Origin: Brachyspira sp. G79 | GTDB taxonomy: Bacteria > Spirochaetota > Brachyspiria > Brachyspirales > Brachyspiraceae | DNA: 64,000 nt | NCBI RefSeq assembly: GCF_002379365.1 | Contig: NZ_JQIU01000008.1 | Span: 1,955,577 to 2,019,576, forward strand | Direction of reading: 5' to 3' | Shown: one piece after another, positions 1-9,849 of the stretch | Layout: each line of letters starts with the position of its first letter | How positions within the stretch are numbered: the stretch's first letter is position 1 | The notes under the pieces: generated by a model | Told to the model about the DNA's origin: nothing | The model's database searches: none | What the model saw: only the letters and a program-made list of their open reading frames with translations | Made by a program: the position numbers and the translations under genes

Positions 1-1274
1 CATCTTTTTAATTGATCATTATTTTTTATTATTTTGATGTTTTCTTTTCTTGATAATATTTTATACTGAGTAATATATTCATTATATTTATCTTTATCTC
101 CAAGTTCAAGATATGTTTTTGCTATTAATTTATACGTTTCTATTTCATCTTCTTTAAGGTCTAAAGATTTTTGCAAATTAACTAATGCCTTTTTATAATT
201 ACTAAGTCTAAAATAAGAATCTCCCAGCCAAAATAAAATTAAATAATTCTCTTCATCATTATTAAGTTTAATAGATTTTTCTAAATATTTAACTGCTTCT
301 TCATACTCACTGTCTATATAATTAATATATCCTATCCAATAATATGCTAAATAATTATTGTCACTGCTGTATTTTTCATTTATTTCTATAGATTCTAACA
401 AATAATGAACAGCATTTTTATAGCTTTCAAGTTTTGCATAACAAATACCAAGATAAAGATAGTTTAAATATTCATTCTCCTCAGCTTCTGAAAGTTTGAT
501 AAAGCATTCAAGCTGATAATCTATATTATCACTATAATTCAAAGCTATATTTCTAGCCTTATCCAAACATTCCTCTGATAGGACCTCTTCATCTATTATC
601 TTATAAAGAATACCTATAGAAAGCCAGCTGTTAAACTCATCATCTTTTAATTTTAAAGATTCACTTAAATGTTCAAGTGCCTTATCATATATATGAACAG
701 AAAAATAAGTATATCCTAAATAATATCTTGTAAGGTAATCATCTTTTTTCAAAAGCATAGATTTTTCTAAAAATTCTATAGCCTTAGAATAGCTCTTTAA
801 CTGCATATGACAATATCCTGCATATTTGTATAATAAACTATCCTCTATACCAAAAGCCTTATATAAATAAAGTAAAGCCAAATTATAATTATAATCATTA
901 GCTCCTATTTTAGCATATGTAATACCTAACCATAAAGCATAGTAATGATTTGATTTATCTAATTTATATGCACTCTTAAAACATTCTAAAGAATCTTCTA
1001 ATGAATTAAATATATCATAGCATCTTCCCATATAGTACTTATACATAGCCTTATTAATATTGGACTTATCTAATGATAATGCTTTTAAAAAATTAATCAT
1101 CGCTATATCATATCTCTCTAATTTATATGCACAATATCCTGCTTTAAATATGGCTTCTGTGTTATTAATATCAATATTATCTAAAATATTATTGCATAAA
1201 GAAAATGCATCTTCATAATTACTACTATGTATATAATTATCTATATCTTGTAGGTATTTATCTATATTTTTCAT
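1..1274 (-). CDS. TPR-repeat protein, 3' end cut by window edge
   Basis: An open frame starts with ATG at 1274 and runs without a stop to the left edge, so the C-terminus is missing. The roughly 424 visible residues are a chain of about eleven degenerate 34-residue tetratricopeptide units, with recurring signatures such as YALWLGITYAKIG, YYLGYTYFSV and LILFWLGDSYFRL. There is no signal peptide, so it is probably cytoplasmic. TPR arrays bind proteins; nothing here tells the partner. The reading is rich in Lys, Asn, Tyr and Ile, like the other TPR proteins in this window. Exact function is unknown. Confidence 0.85.
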   Translation of the reverse strand, partial: MKNIDKYLQDIDNYIHSSNYEDAFSLCNNILDNIDINNTEAIFKAGYCAYKLERYDIAMINFLKALSLDKSNINKAMYKYYMGRCYDIFNSLEDSLECFKSAYKLDKSNHYYALWLGITYAKIGANDYNYNLALLYLYKAFGIEDSLLYKYAGYCHMQLKSYSKAIEFLEKSMLLKKDDYLTRYYLGYTYFSVHIYDKALEHLSESLKLKDDEFNSWLSIGILYKIIDEEVLSEECLDKARNIALNYSDNIDYQLECFIKLSEAEENEYLNYLYLGICYAKLESYKNAVHYLLESIEINEKYSSDNNYLAYYWIGYINYIDSEYEEAVKYLEKSIKLNNDEENYLILFWLGDSYFRLSNYKKALVNLQKSLDLKEDEIETYKLIAKTYLELGDKDKYNEYITQYKILSRKENIKIIKNNDQLKR

Positions 1275-1450
1275 ATTCAAACTTTTTATAATATTAATGT
1301 TATATTATAAATGATTATTTAGAAATTTAAACCTATTAACTTTTACAATTACAAAAAAATAACGGTTTTAGGCATTCTACACATGTATAATCATACAGTT
1401 TATATCAAAATAATTTATTTTTTATGAACATATCTTAATAATAAAAAACT

Positions 1451-1479
1451 TTGACAAAAAATTATATTTTTAGTATAAA
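1451..1479 (+). promoter_or_regulatory. Sigma70-type promoter for the AhpD-like gene
   Basis: TTGACA (1451-1456), a 17-base spacer and TATAAA (1474-1479) lie 35 bases before the start at 1514. The spacer ends in TTTTTAG, a feature shared with several other promoters in this window. Confidence 0.75.
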
Positions 1480-1513
1480 TTAACACTAATAAAAAACTAT
1501 ATTAGGATAAAGA

Positions 1514-2134
1514 ATGATGAATAATTTAATCAATTTTAAAATTAAAGATAAAGACAATTATTTTGAAAGCATAGAAGAAGCATATATTAATCCGCCTAAA
1601 AAAATACCATTCTTTTTAAAACTTCCAATGTGGATAGCAAAAAAGAAAGTAAAAAAAGACTTACTCCTTCCAAAGATTTTAGCTTGGAACCCTAAAACAG
1701 CAATAAGTTCTGGTATACTGGAAGCATTAATTACGCATGATGATAAAGAAGTACCTAAAAGACTTTTAAAACTCATAAGAATACAAATCTCAATAGATAT
1801 AGCCTGTCCATTTTGTATAGACATGAACAGCTTTGAATATGATAAAGACAGTGTAACTGAAGAAGAAATAAAATATTTACAAAATAAAGATATAGATTCA
1901 TGCCATACAATGTCAAATAAAGAAAAGATTGCTTTAAAATATATTTCAGCCATTACAAAAACACCAGTAATAATATCCGAAGAATTAATAACAGAGATAA
2001 AAAAAGAGTATTCAGAGAGAGCAATACTTATATTAGCTTCCACTGCTGCACAGGTGAATTATTGGGCAAGGCTTATAAGGGCTTTGGGAGTACCTACTGC
2101 TGGGTTTACTAATATATGTAAAATTAATAAATAA
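1514..2134 (+). CDS. Carboxymuconolactone decarboxylase / AhpD-like family protein
   Basis: 206 residues. The central part carries an AhpD-type redox centre, ACPFCIDMNS (around residues 98-107), with the CxxC pair expected of alkylhydroperoxidase-like proteins. It follows a helical stretch (RLLKLIRIQISIDIA) that resembles the segment before the CxxC in this family. Peroxide-linked thiol chemistry is the family role; the true substrate is unknown. The start at 1514 (ATG ATG) has AGGA about 7 bases upstream and a good promoter at 1451. The next gene, a YggU protein, follows after 34 bases and may be cotranscribed. Confidence 0.75.
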   Translation: MMNNLINFKIKDKDNYFESIEEAYINPPKKIPFFLKLPMWIAKKKVKKDLLLPKILAWNPKTAISSGILEALITHDDKEVPKRLLKLIRIQISIDIACPFCIDMNSFEYDKDSVTEEEIKYLQNKDIDSCHTMSNKEKIALKYISAITKTPVIISEELITEIKKEYSERAILILASTAAQVNYWARLIRALGVPTAGFTNICKINK

Positions 2135-2168
2135 CATGAAATAAAAAAAATATAACAGCTATAATATT

Positions 2169-2423
2169 ATGAACATAGAAGTTAAAGTAACAGCGGGAGC
2201 TAAATCCAATAGTTTTAAATTTGAGAATGGGGCTTATTCCATTCGCATTATGGCTAAGGCTATAGACGGAAAGGCTAATAAGGCTATAATTGAATTTTTG
2301 GCTGATGAGCTTAATATTAAAAAAAAAGATATTGAAATATTAAAGGGTGAGAAAAGCAGCAAAAAAATTATAGCTATTAATATCGAAGAAAATAAACTCA
2401 AAGAATATTTTAGTAAAAATTAG
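2169..2423 (+). CDS. YggU / DUF167 family protein (UPF0235)
   Basis: 84 residues, normal for this small conserved family. The recognisable core is KVTAGAKSN near the N-terminus, then IRIMAKAIDGKANKAIIEFLA and a C-terminal ILKGEKSSKKI segment, matching the beta-alpha fold of YggU/DUF167 proteins. The biochemical role of the family is not established. No clear Shine-Dalgarno sequence is visible before the ATG, so it may depend on translation of the gene upstream. It faces the DUF1667 gene across a shared terminator at 2479-2519. Confidence 0.8.
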   Translation: MNIEVKVTAGAKSNSFKFENGAYSIRIMAKAIDGKANKAIIEFLADELNIKKKDIEILKGEKSSKKIIAINIEENKLKEYFSKN

Positions 2424-2478
2424 GTTTTATTTTAATAATTATCAATTCATTTTGAAACAAGTTTAATATAAATTATAA

Positions 2479-2519
2479 AATATAATACTCATCTTAATGT
2501 CAAAAATGAGTATTATATT
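2479..2519. terminator. Bidirectional terminator
   Basis: A perfect 14-bp inverted repeat (arms 2479-2492 and 2506-2519, outer bases AATATAATACTCAT) with a 13-base loop sits between the convergent YggU and DUF1667 genes. Confidence 0.8.
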
Positions 2520-2534
2520 AATAAATAAAAAAAA

Positions 2535-2894
2535 TTAAAGAGCTTCTATATTTCTAGCAGCGACTATATCAGTACCTGCGGCATTATGAAGCACAATATC
2601 TCCAATATGAACAGGAGCATTGACTTCTACAGTTTTTAAAGCCTCTAAACATTCATTAATTCTTGATTTGTCTATAGGCTCTTTAGTTTTTACTGGAAGC
2701 ATTTTTAATTTTCCGTTTTTTATTTTTACTATAGAAGTAACCATTCTCACTGGACGAACAACCTCATCTCTGGCATAAGTGTCTCCTCTTTTGCAGGTAT
2801 TACCGCTTACGCTTGTAACTTGATTTCCATCCATCTCCACAGACAAAGCACAGCCCATAGGGCAGCATATACAAGTTAATTCTTTTTTTTCCAT
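2535..2894 (-). CDS. DUF1667 iron-sulphur protein of the glycerol-3-phosphate oxidation set
   Basis: 119 residues. The N-terminus has CICCPMGCALSV and then NTCKRGD, a four-plus-cysteine cluster typical of DUF1667 proteins and probably ligating an Fe-S centre. Proteins of this family are usually encoded beside a GlpA-like dehydrogenase and an FAD/NAD oxidoreductase, as here, and are thought to act as their electron-transfer partner. It has a good ribosome site (AAAGGAAG) before the ATG at 2894 and is the last gene of the minus-strand operon. The family and context are clear; the exact electron acceptor is inferred. Confidence 0.85.
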   Translation of the reverse strand: MEKKELTCICCPMGCALSVEMDGNQVTSVSGNTCKRGDTYARDEVVRPVRMVTSIVKIKNGKLKMLPVKTKEPIDKSRINECLEALKTVEVNAPVHIGDIVLHNAAGTDIVAARNIEAL

Positions 2895-2939
2895 AAATTA
2901 CTTCCTTTTATTTTTTAATAGTTTTTAGTTTGTAATTAT

Positions 2940-3806
2940 CTAATTAAATAAAGGCAGCTCAGCCATCATATTTTTCATAAGTATTTCTATTTTTGGCATA
3001 TGCTCGGCTATAGTAAGACCTACCAATTCTTTTTCTCTTGCTATATCATTTATAACCCTTACAACTTCATTAATTTTCATTCCATTTGGAGAAACACCGA
3101 CAGCCGCTATTATTTCATTAGGCTCAAGAACATCTAAATCAAAATGTATTAATACTTTACTAGCTTTGCATTCTTTAAGCCATTTTATTATACATTTGCT
3201 TGACTTGGAAATCTCTTCAGGAGCAAAATGCTTTATACCATACTCTTTTTGACGTACCTTTATCTCCTCTCTTTCATAGTCTCTAAGTCCTAAAAATAAA
3301 ATATTCTCTGCAGAAATTTTACTTGGAAGATTATTTACTGCATCTATTTTACCCATGCAGGCACTTACAGCCATAGCATGATATCCTGCATAAGTATTAT
3401 CTTCAGGTAAAGTTATATCAGGGTGAGCATCTATCCATATCAAAGCTATATCATTATTATATTTTTTGTTTAAATATGTAAAAGGAGCAACACTTACAGA
3501 ACATTCTCCTCCAAAAACTATTATTTTATCAGGATTATTTTTATTTAGTATATCTAATGCACTATTAGTTTGATTTACTATATAATCATAATCCATAATA
3601 CCATTTTTTACTTCTCTTTTTTCTATATTAAGAGAAACAGGAACTTCTATAGTTTTATGAGTATTATTTTCTGGTGCTAATATACTTAAAAGTTTAGCTC
3701 CTAGATAATATCCTCTTGAAGAATCCTCAGGCTTAAGCTCCTTTATCCAATGCGATATTATACCGCCCTGCCACTGCGGATAAACTAACCTTAAAGTTTG
3801 AGACAT
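2940..3806 (-). CDS. Arginase-family protein with altered first metal motif
   Basis: The start is placed at ATG 3806 (MSQTLRLVYP, 288 residues), with GGAG nine bases upstream; the frame also opens at a TTG at 3821, but that overlaps the ribosome site. The arginase/agmatinase fold is supported by WIDAHPDI (DAHxD metal motif, about residue 125) and IHFDLDVLEP (DxD motif, about residue 220). The first motif, normally GGDHS, reads GGECS, so a metal-binding His is replaced by Cys. It probably still acts on a guanidino or ureido compound, but the substrate is uncertain. It lies between two genes of the glycerol-3-phosphate oxidation set, 21 bases after the stop of the FAD oxidoreductase. Confidence 0.8.
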   Translation of the reverse strand: MSQTLRLVYPQWQGGIISHWIKELKPEDSSRGYYLGAKLLSILAPENNTHKTIEVPVSLNIEKREVKNGIMDYDYIVNQTNSALDILNKNNPDKIIVFGGECSVSVAPFTYLNKKYNNDIALIWIDAHPDITLPEDNTYAGYHAMAVSACMGKIDAVNNLPSKISAENILFLGLRDYEREEIKVRQKEYGIKHFAPEEISKSSKCIIKWLKECKASKVLIHFDLDVLEPNEIIAAVGVSPNGMKINEVVRVINDIAREKELVGLTIAEHMPKIEILMKNMMAELPLFN

Positions 3807-3827
3807 AAATATAAACTCCAAATTATA

Positions 3828-5102
3828 TTAATTATCTTCTATCTTAAACTCAATATTTTTAAGCCCTTCTTTTGAAAGCATAGCCTTATCTAATTTCACA
3901 CTCTCCATTTCACCGGGAGCAAATATCAAATGCTTTTTATGTATCACTCTCTCTCCGTCAAAATATACATTTAAGAATTTGTTTTGGAATATAGCACTTA
4001 CTCTAAACCTTACCATAACATGATCATCTACATTATGAGCATTAATCATAGAAGGCACAGTATATCTCACACCATTAGAGCCTTTTAAAGATATAGAGTT
4101 TGTATTATCTCTTCTTTTGTTTTTAAGTACATACTCGGCAGCACTTTTTCCAGCAGTTTCAGCCTCTTCAGAAACAAAATCTACCAAGTCATGAACATGA
4201 AGAACATTACCGCAGGAGAATACTCCGTCAATGTTAGTCTCCAAACTTTCATTAACTATAGCACCAGAGGTTATAGGGTTAATCTCAACGCCAATCTCTT
4301 TTGAAAGCTCATTTTCTGGTATAAGACCAACAGACAAAAGCAAAGTATCACATGAATAATATTCTTCAGTGCCTTTAATAGGCTTCATATTCTCATCAAC
4401 TTTAGCTATTGTAACGCCTTCAAGTCTGTCTTTTCCTTTTATGTCTATAACTGTATGACTTAATTTAAGAGGTATGTTAAAATCGTCCAAACACTGAACT
4501 ATATTTCTTTTAAGTCCTCCGGAAAATGGAAGTATCTCAGCAACAACCTTAACTTTAGCCCCCTCAAAAGTCATTCTCCTAGCCATAATAAGACCAATAT
4601 CCCCAGAACCAAGTATAACAACTTCCTTGCCTGGCATATATCCTTCTATATTTACTAAATGCTGAGCCGCCCCCGCAGAAAATATTCCAGCAGGTCTAAA
4701 TCCTGGTATATTCAAAGCCCCTCTTGAACGCTCCCTACATCCCATAGCAAGTATTACAGCTTTGGCATTAATCTGCACCAAACCTTCTTCTTTATTGATA
4801 TAAGTAATTATTTTTTCCTTATTATCATTAAGTACAATATCAAGCACCATAGTATTGAGCTTATAATTAATATTTAAATCATAAACTTTTTCTATAAATC
4901 TGTAAGCATATTCAGGACCAGTAAGCTCTTCTCCGAATCTATGAAGCCCAAAACCATTATGTATGCATTGATTGAGTATGCCTCCAAGCACCTCATCACG
5001 CTCTATCATAAGCAAATTATCTATGCCGTTTTCCTTAGCCGAAACAGCAGCAGCAAGCCCAGCAGGACCTCCGCCTATAACAACAACATCATAAGACTGC
5101 AT
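3828..5102 (-). CDS. FAD-dependent NAD(P)-type oxidoreductase, glycerol-3-phosphate set
   Basis: 424 residues. An N-terminal Rossmann dinucleotide motif GGGPAGLAAA binds FAD and a second, GSGDIGLIMA (about residue 165), binds NAD(P). GMGCRERSRG and FSCGNVLHVHDLVDFVSEE match the small pyridine nucleotide-disulphide oxidoreductases found beside GlpA-like enzymes and DUF1667 proteins; by analogy it is the second subunit of an anaerobic glycerol-3-phosphate oxidising complex. It lies 64 bases after the GlpA-like gene, with AAGGAG before ATG 5102. It has no classical CxxC disulphide near the FAD site, so a disulphide reductase role is unlikely. Confidence 0.88.
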   Translation of the reverse strand: MQSYDVVVIGGGPAGLAAAVSAKENGIDNLLMIERDEVLGGILNQCIHNGFGLHRFGEELTGPEYAYRFIEKVYDLNINYKLNTMVLDIVLNDNKEKIITYINKEEGLVQINAKAVILAMGCRERSRGALNIPGFRPAGIFSAGAAQHLVNIEGYMPGKEVVILGSGDIGLIMARRMTFEGAKVKVVAEILPFSGGLKRNIVQCLDDFNIPLKLSHTVIDIKGKDRLEGVTIAKVDENMKPIKGTEEYYSCDTLLLSVGLIPENELSKEIGVEINPITSGAIVNESLETNIDGVFSCGNVLHVHDLVDFVSEEAETAGKSAAEYVLKNKRRDNTNSISLKGSNGVRYTVPSMINAHNVDDHVMVRFRVSAIFQNKFLNVYFDGERVIHKKHLIFAPGEMESVKLDKAMLSKEGLKNIEFKIEDN

Positions 5103-5166
5103 TTTTACTCCTTAAATAAAAACAAATGATTATATTGTTTTTAATTAAATACTAATAATTTCTAAA

Positions 5167-6606
5167 TCAAAAAGTTTCCTTATCATAACCAATAACTATT
5201 TCAGAGCCTTTGCCACATTTAGTAATGGTTATAGGAGAAACATTAAGTTCACGTGCTAATATCTCTATTATTTTAGGAGAACAGAAACCGCCCTGACATC
5301 TTCCAAGCCCAGCACGCACTCTTCTTTTTACTCCGTCAAGAGATTTAGCTCCTATAGGACTTTTTATAGCTTCTACAATCTCACCCTCAGTTACCTTTTC
5401 ACATCTGCAAATTATATGTCCGTATAAAGGATTTTCTTTTATGAGTTTATTTTTCTCTTCATTAGAAAGTTTATTAAAATGTGTTATTCCTTTTCTTTTT
5501 TCTATAAAGTTTTCTTTTTTTTCAAAGTTTCCTTTTTTACTTACAATATCAGCCACCATTACCCCTATAGCAGGAGAAGAAACAAGCCCAGGTGATTCTA
5601 TACCAGCACAGTCAAAAAATCCTTCGCAGTCTTCAAGCTCTTTTATAATAAACTCATGATTATCTTCATGAGGACGAAGCCCGCAGAATGAAGTTATAAC
5701 TTTATTATATGGTATATTTTTTACTGTGAGTTTTGACTTTTCTATAATCTGTGCAAGTCCTTCCGCTGTGGTATTTAAGCCCTCTTTATCTTCTATATCA
5801 ATAGCAGTAGGTCCAAGCATTATATTGCCATGAGCTGTAGGAGTAACTAATATACCTTTACCCAATTTTGTAGGAAGTGCAAATATTGTAGAAGTTACTA
5901 GATTATCAACTTCCTTGTCAAGTAATATATAGTCGCCTCTTCTTGGAGTAATATGTATTTTGTTTTTGCTCATCATATTATGAAATTTATCAGCATAAAC
6001 TCCAGCAGCATTAACAATATATTTAGCTTTTATAATGCCGTTATTAGTTTCAGCTTCAAAAGTGCCGTCATCAAGTTTTTTAATATTTATAACTTCAGTA
6101 TTGAACTTAAACTCTGCACCATTAGCATAAGCATTCTCAGCATAAGCAATATTTAAAATGAATGGATCTACTATACCTCCAGTAGGAGCATACAAAGCAG
6201 CACAGACATTGTCGTTTAGATTAGGTTCTTTTTTATGAACTTCTTCTTTATTTAATATTTGAAGTTCTTCAACTCCGTTTTTTATTCCTCTGTCATATAT
6301 GGATTTAAGATTAGGAATGTCCTCTTCATTAGTACAAACCACCAATGAACCATTTTGTTTAAAAGGTACATCAAGGTCTTCTGATATTTTTTTCATCATC
6401 TTATTGCCAAGAACATTTAACTTAGCCATAAGAGATCCATTTGCCGCATCAAAACCTGCATGCACTATTCCGCTGTTGGATTTTGATGTGCCTGAGCAAA
6501 CATCTTCGCCTCTTTCTACAACACATATGCTAGCCTTGTACCTAGACAGTTCGCGTGCTGAAGAAGTACCAGACACACCAGCACCTATAATTAATATATC
6601 ATACAT
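5167..6606 (-). CDS. glpA: GlpA-like NAD(P)/FAD-dependent glycerol-3-phosphate dehydrogenase
   Basis: 479 residues. The N-terminus has the FAD-binding motif IIGAGVSGTSSARELSRY, followed by a DAO-type oxidoreductase domain to about residue 370. The C-terminal part is a BFD-like [2Fe-2S] domain with CRCEKVTEGEIVEAI and RCQGGFCSPKI. This architecture matches anaerobic glycerol-3-phosphate dehydrogenase subunit A and related enzymes. GAGGG lies 7 bases before ATG 6606. With glpK just upstream and the FAD oxidoreductase and DUF1667 genes downstream, oxidation of glycerol-3-phosphate to dihydroxyacetone phosphate is the likely job; a related hydroxy-acid oxidase cannot be ruled out. Confidence 0.85.
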   Translation of the reverse strand: MYDILIIGAGVSGTSSARELSRYKASICVVERGEDVCSGTSKSNSGIVHAGFDAANGSLMAKLNVLGNKMMKKISEDLDVPFKQNGSLVVCTNEEDIPNLKSIYDRGIKNGVEELQILNKEEVHKKEPNLNDNVCAALYAPTGGIVDPFILNIAYAENAYANGAEFKFNTEVINIKKLDDGTFEAETNNGIIKAKYIVNAAGVYADKFHNMMSKNKIHITPRRGDYILLDKEVDNLVTSTIFALPTKLGKGILVTPTAHGNIMLGPTAIDIEDKEGLNTTAEGLAQIIEKSKLTVKNIPYNKVITSFCGLRPHEDNHEFIIKELEDCEGFFDCAGIESPGLVSSPAIGVMVADIVSKKGNFEKKENFIEKRKGITHFNKLSNEEKNKLIKENPLYGHIICRCEKVTEGEIVEAIKSPIGAKSLDGVKRRVRAGLGRCQGGFCSPKIIEILARELNVSPITITKCGKGSEIVIGYDKETF

Positions 6607-6663
6607 TATATATCCCTCGTAAATTATATTAGATGTTATTGATTGAAATAAGTAAGAACTAAA

Positions 6664-6706
6664 TGCATATTAATATTCAATTATTATAAATGAATATTAA
6701 TATGCA
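6664..6706. terminator. Perfect 16-bp inverted repeat between glpK and the GlpA-like gene
   Basis: Arms 6664-6679 (TGCATATTAATATTCA) and 6691-6706 are perfect complements with an 11-base loop. It lies after the glpK stop and 58 bases before the GlpA-like start. It could end most glpFK transcripts, protect an mRNA end or be an operator. There is no long T-run, so simple intrinsic termination is not proven. Confidence 0.5.
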
Positions 6707-6725
6707 AGATAATGACAATAAGAAA

Positions 6726-8246
<1,521 letters not shown>

Positions 8247-8996
8247 TTATTGAACTTTGTCTTTTGCTAATGATTTTCCTATTGTAAAATCATACAAAAC
8301 AGCACCTAAAACAGCACCTACTATAGGACCTATTATAGGAACAAGCCATACATTAGTTCCATCTGTAAGTCCGTTATTTTTAAATCCCGCAACAACAGCA
8401 AAAAGTCTAGGTCCTAAATCACGTGCAGGATTAATAGCATAACCATGCATAAATCCAAATGACATACCTATAACAACTACAATAAGTCCTACTATTAAGT
8501 ATCCCAAATTAGAACCTGCAGGAGTATTATTGGCATCTCCTGTTGCAAGAATTAAAAATACAAGTATAAATGTTCCTACTACTTGGTCTATAAAGCCAGG
8601 CCAAAATCCTGCTACTGCTGGAAAAGTAGTAAATACTCCTGCAGTGCTTGAAAATGTAGGGTCTACTTCTATCCATTTAGCATAATAAACAGCAAATACT
8701 ACAGCAGCACCAAGAAAACAGCCTATCATTTGAGCTATTACATAATACCATATTTTATTCCATGGAAATCTTCCAGTAACCGCTAATGCTAAAGTAAGTG
8801 CCGGATTTAAATGAGCACCGCTTATTTTACCAGATACATAAGCTCCAAACATAACAGCTAGTCCCCAAGCTATATGAATATTAACTGGAGCACCATTATT
8901 ACATACAACAACCGCAGCAACAACTCCGCAGCCTAAAAGTATTAAAAAGAAAGAACCTACTAGTTCAGCTAAAAACTCTGCTTTTTTACTATACAT
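8247..8996 (-). CDS. glpF: Glycerol uptake facilitator (aquaglyceroporin)
   Basis: 249 residues with six hydrophobic segments. Both NPA half-helix motifs of the MIP family are visible, SGAHLNPALTLAL and HGYAINPARDLGPR; the Asp after the second NPAR is the residue typical of glycerol-conducting rather than water-only channels. AGGAGG lies before ATG 8996. It heads the glpFK operon in the inner membrane. A possible promoter (TTGATA, 17-base spacer, TTATTA) overlaps the end of the rubrerythrin gene but is weak. Confidence 0.96.
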   Translation of the reverse strand: MYSKKAEFLAELVGSFFLILLGCGVVAAVVVCNNGAPVNIHIAWGLAVMFGAYVSGKISGAHLNPALTLALAVTGRFPWNKIWYYVIAQMIGCFLGAAVVFAVYYAKWIEVDPTFSSTAGVFTTFPAVAGFWPGFIDQVVGTFILVFLILATGDANNTPAGSNLGYLIVGLIVVVIGMSFGFMHGYAINPARDLGPRLFAVVAGFKNNGLTDGTNVWLVPIIGPIVGAVLGAVLYDFTIGKSLAKDKVQ

Positions 8997-9050
8997 AAAA
9001 ATCCTCCTACATAATAATAATAACTAATTTTTTACCAAAATATCAAGAAA

Positions 9051-9548
9051 TTAATTGATACCACCTACTCTGTACTGCTCACATACTGGACATCTTTTAG
9101 GAGCAACAGAATCATTATGAACATAACCGCATTTACCACATTGCCACTTATCAATATTAGGAACATTCTCTCCTAAATATTTTTCAAACATCTTTTTATG
9201 CTCCTCTTCTATCTTTCCTACATGCTCAAAAAGTATGGCTATATCATTAAAGCCTTCCTCCCTTGCTGTTTTAGCAAATTTTAAATACATATCTTCAGAT
9301 TCATAAGTCTCTCCTGCTATTGAATCTTTTAAATTCTCATCTTTTGAGAGTATTCCATGATAGCGTTCAAACCATAATTTGCCATGTTCCTGCTCATTTC
9401 TGGAGGCTTTCTCATAGGCTAATGCCAAATTTTCCATTCCCTCTTCCCTAGCTTTTTCGGCATAGTACATATATTTGCACCTTGCCATTGCCTCTCCAAT
9501 AAAAGCAGTTTTTAAATTCTCCGCTGTTTTTGATTTTTTTAAATCCAT
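9051..9548 (-). CDS. rbr: Rubrerythrin
   Basis: 165 residues from ATG 9548; GGAGGT lies 5 bases upstream, and a TTG four codons earlier lies inside that site and is rejected as start. The N-terminal ferritin-like di-iron domain shows EAMARCKYMYYAEKA, NEQEHGKLWF and EHVGKIEEEHKKMF ligand clusters, and the C-terminus is a rubredoxin domain, CGKCGYVH then RCPVC. Rubrerythrins reduce hydrogen peroxide in anaerobes. It lies upstream of glpF on the same strand; readthrough is possible but a functional link to glycerol is not shown. Confidence 0.95.
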   Translation of the reverse strand: MDLKKSKTAENLKTAFIGEAMARCKYMYYAEKAREEGMENLALAYEKASRNEQEHGKLWFERYHGILSKDENLKDSIAGETYESEDMYLKFAKTAREEGFNDIAILFEHVGKIEEEHKKMFEKYLGENVPNIDKWQCGKCGYVHNDSVAPKRCPVCEQYRVGGIN

Positions 9549-9849
9549 TATTACCTCCAATCTTTTAATTATTTGTTCTAATTAACTAGTATAGAAATTT
9601 TATTAATGAAATATATATGAATGTTTAAAAAAAACGCTTTTTTTTATATTTTTATGATAAAAAATAATAGAAATATAATAAAAAATATTTGATTTATACA
9701 AATTATACACATACCATGTTATAGTATAATTTATATTCTTTTTAATGTGAATTATATTAACTTTAATAAAACATTAATATACTTATAAATATACCCGTAC
9801 TGAGTACCTGTATATTTATAAAAAAATTTAAACTAGCATTTAATACATT
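9549..9849. other. Intergenic gap with inverted repeat 9783-9821
   Basis: No gene is seen. A near-perfect hairpin has 12-bp outer arms (TTATAAATATAC at 9783-9794 and its complement at 9810-9821) and an inner GTAC/GTAC stem. It lies 3' of the MFS gene on the minus strand. Neither side has a convincing U-tract in the right place, so terminator versus operator is open. Confidence 0.5.

Noticed and set aside
1558-2043. 161-codon minus-strand frame opposite the AhpD-like gene
   Set aside because: It is a shadow of the plus-strand gene, with no ribosome site and no family resemblance.
9549-9560. TTG start for rubrerythrin
   Set aside because: The TTG overlaps the GGAGG ribosome site that fits ATG 9548.
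9783-9821. Intrinsic terminator of the MFS gene
   Set aside because: The hairpin is good but no U-tract follows on the transcribed strand; left as an inverted repeat of unknown role.
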